Below are positions 43,862-51,816 of a DNA stretch of 64,000 bases, in pieces. The position numbers and the translations under genes were made by a program. The stretch's first letter is position 1. The number at the start of each line of letters is the position of its first letter. Where the stretch lies: NCBI GenBank assembly GCA_965198725.1, contig CBDAPX010000001.1:2976001-3040000 (forward strand), read 5' to 3'. Below the pieces are notes generated by a model, which worked only from the letters and a program-made list of their open reading frames with translations, was not told where the DNA came from and made no database searches. The DNA comes from CBDAPX01 sp965198725 (GTDB taxonomy: Bacteria > Pseudomonadota > Alphaproteobacteria > Rhodobacterales > Rhodobacteraceae).

Positions 43862-45778
43862 ATGACTGACATCGATATCCGCATCACCGGCAAGGCCGGT
43901 CGCATCACGCTGCAGCGGCCAGAGGCCCTGAACGCGATGACCTATGACATGTGTCTGGCCATCGATGCCGCCCTGCGCGCCTGGCAAAATGATCCGGCGG
44001 TGCAGCTGGTGATCTTGGATGCCGAAGGCGACAAAGCCTTTTGCGCTGGCGGCGACATTGCAGAGCTGTATGACACCGGCGCCAAGGGCGATTTTGCCTA
44101 TGGGCAGACATTCTGGGCCAAGGAATACCGCCTGAACGCGCTTATCTTTGAGTACCCAAAACCGGTTGTCAGCTTCCTGCAAGGGTTCACCATGGGCGGC
44201 GGTGTTGGCATCGGGTGCCATGGGTCGCATCGGATCGTGTGCGAAACCAGCCAGATCGCCATGCCGGAATGTGGCATCGGGCTGGTGCCCGATGTGGGCG
44301 GCACCTTGATGCTGGCCCTCGCACCCGGACGGTTGGGAGAATACCTTGGAACAACTGGTGCGCGCATGGGGTCGGCCGATGCCATTTTCTCTGGCTTTGC
44401 AGATTGTTACGTTCCGCGTGACGCGTGGCCCGCGCTGATTTCGGCATTGGAAACAGATGCAGATTTGACCGCGATCGACGCGGTTACGGGCACGCCGCCA
44501 GACGGCGTTTTCGAGGCGCTGCTTTCTGACATTGACCGTCATTTTGGCGGTGAAACGCTGGATGACATTCACACAACGCTCAACGCTGACAACAGCGAAT
44601 TTGCGGCCAAGGCGCTCAAAGCGCTTGGTCGGTCGGCGCCGCTCTCTGCCGCCTGCACCGTCGAAATGATCCACCGCCTACGCGGTCCCAGCCTGAACAT
44701 TCGCAAGGCGTTGAAGCTGGAGTATCGCTTTACCTATCGCGCGATGGAGCACGGCGATTTTCTGGAAGGCATCCGCGCCCAGATCATTGACAAGGACCGC
44801 AATCCGGCTTGGCAATATGCGGACACAAATGTGCCGCCCGCCGCAATCAGCAAAATGCTGATGCCCTTGGGCGCGCATCGTCTGACGTTTGAGGAGGCGG
44901 AGACAATGAAAATCGGATTTATCGGCTTGGGCAATATGGGTGCGCCCATGGCCGCCAACCTGGTCAAAGCGGGCTATGCGGTGCACGGGTTTGACACCGC
45001 GGACGTATCCGTCGACGGCGTCAGCATGGTCGCAACGGCTGAAGAGGCCGCAAAAGATGCCGATCTGGTCATCACCATGCTGCCCAATGGCGATATCCTG
45101 CGGCGCGTCGCGGATCAGATCATTCCGCAGATGGCGCAAGGATCGGTTCTGATTGACTGTTCCACCGTCGATGTCGACAGCGCCCGTGCGGTATCGGACC
45201 AAGCGGCCACGGCTGGCGTCCTGTCTGTCGACGCACCTGTGTCCGGTGGCATCGGCGGTGCGGCGGCTGGCACGCTGACCTTTATGGCGGGTGGGTCCGA
45301 TGACGCCTTTGCCAAGGCAAAACCGCTTTTTGACGTGATGGGTCAAAAGGCGGTGCATTGCGGTCCGTCCGGCAACGGTCAGGCGGCAAAGATCTGCAAC
45401 AACATGATCCTTGGCGTCACTATGATCGCCACGTGCGAGGCATTTGCCCTGGCCGACAAGCTGGGGCTGGATCGTCAAAAGATGTTTGATGTGGTCAGCA
45501 CCTCGTCCGGGTATAGCTGGACCATGAATGCCTACTGCCCCGCCCCCGGCGTCGGACCAACCTCTCCGGCGGATAACGGGTATCTTCCCGGCTTTGCCGC
45601 AGAACTGATGCTGAAGGACCTGCGCCTCAGCCAGCAAGCCGCTGAAAGCGCGGATGCCGACACGCCCATGGGCGCTTTGGCAAAAGCGCTTTATGCTCAG
45701 TTTGTCGAGGATGAAGATGGGCTTGGGCGTGATTTTTCTGCGATGCTGCCCCGGTTCGAAAAACTTTCACGCAAATAA
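43862..45778 (+). CDS. 3-hydroxyisobutyryl-CoA hydrolase fused in frame to 3-hydroxyisobutyrate dehydrogenase
   Basis: As read, one 638-residue frame covers two consecutive valine-pathway enzymes. Residues 1-348 are a crotonase-fold hydrolase (FCAGGDIAELYD, MGGGVGIGCHGSHR, MPECGIGLVPDVGG) releasing 3-hydroxyisobutyrate from its CoA ester. Residues 349-638 are the dehydrogenase. The join (LTFEEAETMKIGF) looks like an accident: GAGGAGG at 44891-44897 is an intact ribosome site before ATG 44906, and adding one T to the TTT at 44888-44890 would produce LTF followed by TGA. A one-base deletion or sequencing error therefore probably created the fusion from two separate genes. Confidence 0.85.
   Translation: MTDIDIRITGKAGRITLQRPEALNAMTYDMCLAIDAALRAWQNDPAVQLVILDAEGDKAFCAGGDIAELYDTGAKGDFAYGQTFWAKEYRLNALIFEYPKPVVSFLQGFTMGGGVGIGCHGSHRIVCETSQIAMPECGIGLVPDVGGTLMLALAPGRLGEYLGTTGARMGSADAIFSGFADCYVPRDAWPALISALETDADLTAIDAVTGTPPDGVFEALLSDIDRHFGGETLDDIHTTLNADNSEFAAKALKALGRSAPLSAACTVEMIHRLRGPSLNIRKALKLEYRFTYRAMEHGDFLEGIRAQIIDKDRNPAWQYADTNVPPAAISKMLMPLGAHRLTFEEAETMKIGFIGLGNMGAPMAANLVKAGYAVHGFDTADVSVDGVSMVATAEEAAKDADLVITMLPNGDILRRVADQIIPQMAQGSVLIDCSTVDVDSARAVSDQAATAGVLSVDAPVSGGIGGAAAGTLTFMAGGSDDAFAKAKPLFDVMGQKAVHCGPSGNGQAAKICNNMILGVTMIATCEAFALADKLGLDRQKMFDVVSTSSGYSWTMNAYCPAPGVGPTSPADNGYLPGFAAELMLKDLRLSQQAAESADADTPMGALAKALYAQFVEDEDGLGRDFSAMLPRFEKLSRK
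44906..45778 (+). CDS. mmsB: 3-hydroxyisobutyrate dehydrogenase (independent start within the fused frame)
   Basis: MmsB oxidises 3-hydroxyisobutyrate to methylmalonate semialdehyde with NAD, feeding MmsA. The 290 residues begin KIGFIGLGNMGAPMAANL (Rossmann fold), and include DAPVSGGIGGAAAGTLTFM and the catalytic Lys in GQAAKICNNM (about 170). ATG 44906 has GAGGAGG nine bases upstream and matches the canonical start, so a separate product is expected whether or not the upstream fusion is real. Confidence 0.9.
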   Translation: MKIGFIGLGNMGAPMAANLVKAGYAVHGFDTADVSVDGVSMVATAEEAAKDADLVITMLPNGDILRRVADQIIPQMAQGSVLIDCSTVDVDSARAVSDQAATAGVLSVDAPVSGGIGGAAAGTLTFMAGGSDDAFAKAKPLFDVMGQKAVHCGPSGNGQAAKICNNMILGVTMIATCEAFALADKLGLDRQKMFDVVSTSSGYSWTMNAYCPAPGVGPTSPADNGYLPGFAAELMLKDLRLSQQAAESADADTPMGALAKALYAQFVEDEDGLGRDFSAMLPRFEKLSRK

Positions 45779-45974
45779 GGCAGCACAACCAGAGATAGCA
45801 GCCCCGCCTCCAATGCGCGCAAAACACTGTTTTGGCTACAGGAATCCCTGTCTGCTGAGTTGCATTTTAGCCAACCGCCTTATTGATGCCACATTTCGGG
45901 CACATTGATGCCAGCGAGTGGTAAACGGCCCAAAAAACAAAAACAGGGCTGTGTTCGAGTAGGCAGGTACGGAC

Positions 45975-47558
45975 GTGGCAATTGCAGAAGAGTTGCCGAT
46001 CGACAGCGGTGCGACCGCTGCCGAGATGGCAGAAGCGATATTTGGCGACGGGGTGACCGTCACCGATGCAACATATTTTGGCGATAACCGATCATCGGGG
46101 ACATATGATGACGTTGATGGCGTGTCCGAAGGCGTTCTGCCTGCGGACACGGGCGTTATCCTCTCAACCGGTTTTGTGTCGAACTTTACCCGCGGTAACG
46201 GGTCGACCAACACTAACAACTCGGGCTCGACCTCTGGCAATACAACCGGCCAAAACAACAATGCCCTCTTCAACAGCATCGCCGGCACAAGCACCTTTGA
46301 CGCCAGCTATCTAGAGATTGATTTCACGTCGACAGGTGACACGATCACGCTCGATTTCGTCATCGCGTCAGAGGAATATCCCGAATGGATCAACTCGCAA
46401 TATAACGACGTCATCGGCGTCTGGGTGAACGGCGTTCAGGCCAACGTGACGATTGGAAATGGCACCGCATCAATCGGGAACATCAACGGCTCTGACACTG
46501 CCAACCTCTACATTGATAACACGCAAGATCAGTTCAACACACAGATGGACGGCTTTACCGTCACGCTGTCTTTTACCGCTCCGGTCAGTACAACGAGCAC
46601 CAACACGTTGATTATTGGTGTCGCGGATGTCTCTGACAGCTCTTATGACACCACTCTGCTCATCGCTGGAGACAGTGTGCAATCGACGATCATTGCCGCC
46701 GATGACGAGGTTTCGATTGGACTGAACGGGACCAAAACCGTCAATGTTCTGGGCAATGATACTGGCACTGGCACGTTATCGGTGACCCATATCAACGGCG
46801 TTGCCGTGGATGCGACGGACAGCAACAACAATTCGGTCACGTTGACCACCGGCCAGACGGTAGTTCTGAACCTGGATGGCATCTTTACGATCACAGGCGA
46901 CGGTGACACCGAAACGGTCTATTTCAACTATACTTTGGAGGACGGCACCGGGAACACGGATGACGGGTTGGTTGAGATTAACCAATTGCCCTGCTTCGTT
47001 ATGGGAATGCTGATCGATACGCCAGATGGTCCAAAACCCATTGAAAGGCTTCGCGCCGGCGACTTGGTATACACCCGCGACAATGGCCTGCAACCGATCC
47101 GTTGGATCGGCGGCTCTCCCATCGTGGCGCAGGGGTCGCATGCCCCGATCCGCATCCGAAAGGGACGGCTTCAATCAACCCGCGACCTATGGGTGTCGCA
47201 ACAGCATCGCATCCTGTTCGAAGGGCGGACAGCCGAATTGCTCTTTGGAGAGCCCCAAGTCTTGGTCCGGGCCAAGGATCTGGTCGATGACGGGGCCATC
47301 CGCATCGTGGAAGGCCCCAAACTGGTCACCTATTTCCATATGCTGTTTGACGAACATCAGGTCGTGCGCGCCCATGGCGTCTGGAGCGAAAGTTATCAGC
47401 CGGGCCCGATGACCATGTCCGAACTTCACGGCGACTTGCAGGACGAGATTTTGTCGCTGTTTCCTCAACTCTGCCGAACCACATGGACCGGATATGGTCC
47501 CGCGGCGCGCCTGTCTTTGCGCAGTTTTAAAGGACAGGTCTTGGCAAACGCTGCTTAA
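45975..47558 (+). CDS. Secreted protein with choice-of-anchor L region and C-terminal Hint domain
   Basis: This 527-residue protein starts at a GTG (VAIAEELPIDSGATA). The N-terminal part (about 20-235) resembles the choice-of-anchor L family, with DNRSSGTYDD, GVILSTGFVSNF and FVIASEEYPEW. A bacterial Ig-like stretch follows (about 240-335: VLGNDTGTGTLSV). From about 337 it has a Hint_2 domain beginning PCFVMGMLIDTPDG and containing RAGDLVYTRDNG and WVSQQHRILF. Hint domains can self-cleave at the N-side of the Cys; here the C-terminal part has no obvious extein. No classical signal peptide is seen, so a type I route is possible. Its stop overlaps the convergent XRE gene by 4 bases. Confidence 0.85.
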   Translation: MAIAEELPIDSGATAAEMAEAIFGDGVTVTDATYFGDNRSSGTYDDVDGVSEGVLPADTGVILSTGFVSNFTRGNGSTNTNNSGSTSGNTTGQNNNALFNSIAGTSTFDASYLEIDFTSTGDTITLDFVIASEEYPEWINSQYNDVIGVWVNGVQANVTIGNGTASIGNINGSDTANLYIDNTQDQFNTQMDGFTVTLSFTAPVSTTSTNTLIIGVADVSDSSYDTTLLIAGDSVQSTIIAADDEVSIGLNGTKTVNVLGNDTGTGTLSVTHINGVAVDATDSNNNSVTLTTGQTVVLNLDGIFTITGDGDTETVYFNYTLEDGTGNTDDGLVEINQLPCFVMGMLIDTPDGPKPIERLRAGDLVYTRDNGLQPIRWIGGSPIVAQGSHAPIRIRKGRLQSTRDLWVSQQHRILFEGRTAELLFGEPQVLVRAKDLVDDGAIRIVEGPKLVTYFHMLFDEHQVVRAHGVWSESYQPGPMTMSELHGDLQDEILSLFPQLCRTTWTGYGPAARLSLRSFKGQVLANAA

Positions 47559-48316
47559 ATCGCCAGCGATTTCAGGAACATGGCGGTTGTGTCATCTGCC
47601 GGATACATCAGCTCTAACCGCAGTTCCGACAGCGCGATATCCTCGGTCGTTCCAAACTGGGATAGGGTGGTCAAAAATCGCAACTCGATTTCGCCCAACC
47701 GGTAAATGGCGGGGACAAAGGGCGGCAATTGGTCAACCGCCGCAGCCTCTGGCAGGTCGCGGACCAATCGATCCGCGCTGTGCAACAGGCGGGCATCTCC
47801 GCCCAAATGGGCGCTTTCGGTGCGCAACCGACCGGCGGTAAGATGCAGAACCAGGGGCAAGTTCACAATCGCGGCCCGCAACCCGTCGTTTTCGGCAAGG
47901 GCCGCGACCACATCATCGCCCACGCCCAGCCCCACCATCCCAAAGATGCGGGCCGCAGCCGGGTTCAGGTCCAGAATTTGCCAATACTTGTCGATGACAA
48001 AAGCCGGATACGGGTCGTGCCGTTCCAAAGTCCACGCAATGGCCGCGCGGACCGGCGCCATGTCCGCATCACTCAGGTCTCGGGCGGCATAGGCCGGCGC
48101 AAGCCCGGCCGCGGTCAGCATCGTGTTTCGCGCCACGCGTGGCACCTCTAACTGGTCGCACAGGCGCAGGATCATGCCCCGGCTGGGACGCGCGCGCCCG
48201 GTTTCCAAAAAGGATATGTGCCGGGCTGAAACATTCGCGGACAGACCCAAATCCAACTGGCTCATCCGCCGCAAGACGCGCCATTCCTTCAAAGCCGCGC
48301 CAAATTCCGTGGCCAT
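47555..48316 (-). CDS. XRE family transcriptional regulator with MmyB-like ligand domain
   Basis: This 253-residue protein has an N-terminal HTH (about 8-62: LKEWRVLRRMSQLDLGLSANVSARHISFLETGRARPS) and a PAS-like MmyB domain (from about 100, YPAFVIDKYWQILDLNPAAARIF) thought in this family to bind a fatty acid or similar hydrophobic ligand. It is divergent from a small membrane-protein gene, with a perfect inverted repeat in the gap, so local control of that gene and itself is likely. Confidence 0.88.
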   Translation of the reverse strand: MATEFGAALKEWRVLRRMSQLDLGLSANVSARHISFLETGRARPSRGMILRLCDQLEVPRVARNTMLTAAGLAPAYAARDLSDADMAPVRAAIAWTLERHDPYPAFVIDKYWQILDLNPAAARIFGMVGLGVGDDVVAALAENDGLRAAIVNLPLVLHLTAGRLRTESAHLGGDARLLHSADRLVRDLPEAAAVDQLPPFVPAIYRLGEIELRFLTTLSQFGTTEDIALSELRLELMYPADDTTAMFLKSLAI

Positions 48317-48371
48317 TCCCTGCCCTCCGTTCCTGTTGCGACGATCTCACGCCGAATTTGCGCGCGCGCAC

Positions 48372-48386
48372 TTACCTGCAAGGTAA
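48372..48386. promoter_or_regulatory. Operator-like perfect inverted repeat between the XRE regulator and the membrane-protein gene
   Basis: TTACCT-GCA-AGGTAA, with exact 6-bp arms, is centred between the divergent genes, about 62 bases from the membrane-protein start and 56 from the regulator start. Confidence 0.65.
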
Positions 48387-48447
48387 TTGTTTCGCGTCAC
48401 ACCCCGCGCCAAATCTTCCGTCATTCAGAATTGGCGAGGAGTTTACA

Positions 48448-48855
48448 ATGACAGTTCTTGGGATCATCGCGTTGTTGAGCGTTGCGGCAACGCTGCTTTA
48501 TGCATTGGCGGCTATCAACCGGTCCGCACCGCCACCGCAGCTTTGGATGCTACCGGCAGCTGTCTGCTTGGTCTTTTCCATATGGACCGCAGCAGCGATT
48601 TGGACAGAGGGTTTGTTTGGCTTTTGGGCCAATCATGTTCAGAACCTTTGGGGTATCCAAGTGTGGGTCGACCTGTTGATTGCCATCGCCATTGGGTGGA
48701 GCTTTCTGGCGCCGCGGGCCCGCGAGGTCGGCATGCGTCCCATGCCTTGGCTCGCTTTGACCGCCTGTTCGGGCTGTATCGGCCTGACCGCGATGGCGGC
48801 GCGGTACCTGTATCTGCGCCAAGCGCAAACGGCGGATCAAATGGCCGTCGCATGA
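48448..48855 (+). CDS. Small four-helix membrane protein, divergent from XRE regulator
   Basis: This 135-residue protein has about four hydrophobic helices (3-22, 34-52, 68-88, 99-119) and no recognised domain. GAGGAG lies 6 bases before ATG 48448, rejecting the much longer frame that overlaps the regulator promoter. The shared intergenic inverted repeat suggests it is the target of the XRE regulator. The function is unknown. The 3' end is followed by a GC-rich hairpin (48861-48878) shared with the convergent uvrA. Confidence 0.72.
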   Translation: MTVLGIIALLSVAATLLYALAAINRSAPPPQLWMLPAAVCLVFSIWTAAAIWTEGLFGFWANHVQNLWGIQVWVDLLIAIAIGWSFLAPRAREVGMRPMPWLALTACSGCIGLTAMAARYLYLRQAQTADQMAVA

Positions 48856-48860
48856 TGTTT

Positions 48861-48878
48861 GGGCGGCCTTGGCCGCCC
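48861..48878. terminator. Hairpin between membrane-protein gene and convergent uvrA
   Basis: GGGCGGCC and GGCCGCCC are inverted around TT. There is no T-run, so any terminating activity would be weak or bidirectional. Confidence 0.45.
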
Positions 48879-48880
48879 CG

Positions 48881-51739
48881 TCATTCCGCCGCGACGCGTT
48901 TGGGGTCGACCATGGGCTTCAAATAGCGTCCGGTATGGCTGCGCTCGACCTCGACCACCTCTTCGGGCGTGCCAACGGCGACGACTTCGCCACCGCCATC
49001 GCCGCCTTCGGGGCCGATGTCGATGATATGATCAGCCGTTTTGACCACGTCGAGATTGTGTTCGATCACCACAACCGTGTTGCCCTGATCGACCAACTCG
49101 TGCAGCACCTCAAGCAGCTTGCGAACATCCTCGAAATGCAGCCCCGTCGTGGGTTCGTCGAGGATATAGAGCGTCCGGCCGGTAGACCGTTTTGACAGCT
49201 CTTTTGACAGCTTCACCCGCTGCGCCTCGCCCCCGGACAGTGTCGTCGCCTGTTGGCCGACCTTGATATATCCCAGACCAACTCGCATCAGCGCGTCCAT
49301 CTTTTCCCGGATTGACGGCACCGCCTTGAAAAACTCTTGCGCGTCTTCCACGGTCATATCAAGAACGTCGGCTATGCTCTTGCCTTTGAACTGAATTTCC
49401 AAAGTCTCGCGGTTGTAGCGCTTGCCTTTGCAGGTCTCGCATTCGACATAAACATCCGGCAAAAAATGCATCTCGATCTTGATGACACCATCGCCCTGGC
49501 AGGCCTCGCACCGGCCCCCTTTGACGTTGAAACTGAACCGTCCGGGTTTGTACCCCCGCGCCTTGGATTCCGGCAGACCGGCAAACCAATCTCGGATCGG
49601 TGTAAAGGCTCCGGTATAGGTCGCCGGGTTTGACCGTGGCGTCCGCCCGATTGGGCGCTGGTCGATATCAATGACCTTATCAAGATGTTCCAGCCCTTTG
49701 ATCGTCTCACAAGGCGCCGGCGTCTGCCGCGCCCCGTTGAGCCGCATAGAGGCCGTTTTGAACAGCGTTTCAATCGTCAGCGTCGACTTGCCGCCGCCCG
49801 ACACCCCGGTCACGCAAACGAACTTGCCCAACGGGAAATCAGCCGTCACAGTCTTCAGATTGTTGCCGGTCGCTTTGACCACCGTCAGCTTTTTCTTGCT
49901 GCCCTTGCGCCGCTCGGTCGGCACCGGAATTTCCCGTGCGCCGGACAGGTATTGCCCGGTGACCGAATTCGCGTCTGCCGCAATCTCTGCCGGCACCCCA
50001 TGACTGACAACCTGCCCGCCATGCACGCCCGCGCCGGGGCCAATATCGAACACGTAATCCGCCTCGCGGATCGCCTCTTCGTCATGTTCAACAACGATGA
50101 CCGTGTTGCCTTGATCGCGCAGGTTTTTCAGGGTCAGCAGCAAGCGGTCATTGTCCCGCTGGTGCAGGCCAATGGACGGCTCATCCAGCACGTAAAGCAC
50201 CCCTGTGAGACCTGATCCAATCTGGCTGGCCAGACGAATACGCTGGCTTTCACCGCCCGAAAGGGTCCCGGCATTCCGGCTGAGCGTCAGGTATTCCAGA
50301 CCCACATTGTTCAGGAACCCCAATCGTTCGCGGATTTCCTTCAGGATCGCGCGGGCAATCTCATTCTTTTGCGCCGTCAGATGCTCTGGGGCCGCCTCGA
50401 CCCATTCCAAAGCCTGACGGATCGACATCTCAACCACTTGCCCGACATGCAGACCCGCGATTTTGACCGCCAATGCCTCGGGACGTAGGCGATACCCGCC
50501 ACATGCCCCACAGGACCGGTTGTTTTGATACCGTTCAAACTCTTCGCGGATCCAGTTGCTGTCTGTCTCGCGATAGCGCCGTTCCATGTTGGGAATGACA
50601 CCCTCAAAGGTTCGGGTCACCTGATAGACCCGCCCGCCTTCATCATAGCGGAACGGAATTTCGTCCTCACCCGAGCCATAGAGGAAAACCTGCTGCACGA
50701 ATTTGGGCAGGTCTTTCCATTTCGCGTTCTTGTCGAACTCGTAATGCTTGGCGATCGCCTCAATCGTCTGCAGGAAATACGGGCTTTTCCCTTTGCGCCA
50801 TGGTGCCAGTGCGCCATCGCTGATCTTCAGCGTCTGATCGGGCACCACCAGCCGCTCGTCAAAGAAAAGCTCGACCCCCAGCCCGTCACAGGCCGGACAA
50901 GCGCCGGTGGGCGCGTTGAACGAAAACAGGCGCGGTTCAATCTCGGGAATGGTGAAGCCACTGACTGGGCATGCAAAATTCTCACTAAAGGTGATCCGTT
51001 CCGGGTCCCCTTCGCTGGGCGCCGTTTCCAGAATCGCGATACCGTCAGCCAGATCCAGCGCGGTGCGCAAACTGTCCGCCAGCCGCGTTTCCATGCCGTC
51101 GCGCACAACGATCCGGTCCACGACCACATCAATGTCATGACGGAATTTCTTGTCCAGCGTTGGCGGCTCGTCCAGCTCATAGAACTGACCATCCACCTTG
51201 ACCCGCTGGAACCCCTGCTTGCGCAGCTCGAGGAACTCTTTGCGATATTCACCTTTGCGGTCGCGCACGATGGGCGCCAGAAGATAGGCGCGCGTGCCCT
51301 CTTCCATCGCCATGATCCGGTCGACCATGTCCTGAACCTGTTGCGCTTCAATCGGCAGACCGGTCGCCGGACTGTACGGCGTGCCTGCCCGGGCAAAGAG
51401 CAAACGCAGGTAATCGTAAATCTCTGTCACGGTCCCGACGGTTGATCGCGGGTTCTTGGATGTCGTCTTTTGCTCAATCGAAATGGCCGGGGACAGACCG
51501 CTGATATGATCCACATCTGGCTTTTCCATCATGTCGAGGAACTGGCGCGCATAGGCGCTCAGGCTTTCGACATAACGCCGCTGCCCTTCGCCATAAATCG
51601 TGTCAAAGGCCAGCGATGATTTACCCGATCCCGACAAGCCGGTGATCACCACCAGCTGATCGCGCGGAATGTCGACATCAATGCCTTTTAGGTTATGCTC
51701 GCGCGCCCCGCGCACCTCGATCTGTTTTAGGTCAGCCAT
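48881..51739 (-). CDS. uvrA: Excinuclease ABC subunit A
   Basis: UvrA recognises DNA lesions in nucleotide excision repair and loads UvrB. The 952 residues contain two ABC ATPase modules with Walker A GLSGSGKSSLAFDT (about 32) and GVSGGGKSTLTIET (about 650), ABC signatures LSGGE in both halves, and the two zinc modules (CPxC-type near 285 and CEACQGDG...CETCKG near 750). An SOS box lies 62-76 bases before the start. In many alphaproteobacteria ssb is adjacent, but here an MFS gene is upstream on the same strand. Confidence 0.97.
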   Translation of the reverse strand: MADLKQIEVRGAREHNLKGIDVDIPRDQLVVITGLSGSGKSSLAFDTIYGEGQRRYVESLSAYARQFLDMMEKPDVDHISGLSPAISIEQKTTSKNPRSTVGTVTEIYDYLRLLFARAGTPYSPATGLPIEAQQVQDMVDRIMAMEEGTRAYLLAPIVRDRKGEYRKEFLELRKQGFQRVKVDGQFYELDEPPTLDKKFRHDIDVVVDRIVVRDGMETRLADSLRTALDLADGIAILETAPSEGDPERITFSENFACPVSGFTIPEIEPRLFSFNAPTGACPACDGLGVELFFDERLVVPDQTLKISDGALAPWRKGKSPYFLQTIEAIAKHYEFDKNAKWKDLPKFVQQVFLYGSGEDEIPFRYDEGGRVYQVTRTFEGVIPNMERRYRETDSNWIREEFERYQNNRSCGACGGYRLRPEALAVKIAGLHVGQVVEMSIRQALEWVEAAPEHLTAQKNEIARAILKEIRERLGFLNNVGLEYLTLSRNAGTLSGGESQRIRLASQIGSGLTGVLYVLDEPSIGLHQRDNDRLLLTLKNLRDQGNTVIVVEHDEEAIREADYVFDIGPGAGVHGGQVVSHGVPAEIAADANSVTGQYLSGAREIPVPTERRKGSKKKLTVVKATGNNLKTVTADFPLGKFVCVTGVSGGGKSTLTIETLFKTASMRLNGARQTPAPCETIKGLEHLDKVIDIDQRPIGRTPRSNPATYTGAFTPIRDWFAGLPESKARGYKPGRFSFNVKGGRCEACQGDGVIKIEMHFLPDVYVECETCKGKRYNRETLEIQFKGKSIADVLDMTVEDAQEFFKAVPSIREKMDALMRVGLGYIKVGQQATTLSGGEAQRVKLSKELSKRSTGRTLYILDEPTTGLHFEDVRKLLEVLHELVDQGNTVVVIEHNLDVVKTADHIIDIGPEGGDGGGEVVAVGTPEEVVEVERSHTGRYLKPMVDPKRVAAE

Positions 51740-51800
51740 GGAACCCCCATTAACGGGTTAGACATAAGTCTGCGCGCGCGAGTCGCCAACAAAAAAATGA

Positions 51801-51815
51801 GAACGTTACAGGAAC
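51801..51815 (-). promoter_or_regulatory. SOS (LexA) box of uvrA
   Basis: GTTCCTGTAACGTTC on the minus strand fits GTTC-N7-GTTC exactly, the alphaproteobacterial LexA motif. Its position 62-76 bases upstream of uvrA, with lexA in the same window, supports SOS induction of uvrA. Confidence 0.85.
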
Positions 51816-51816
51816 A

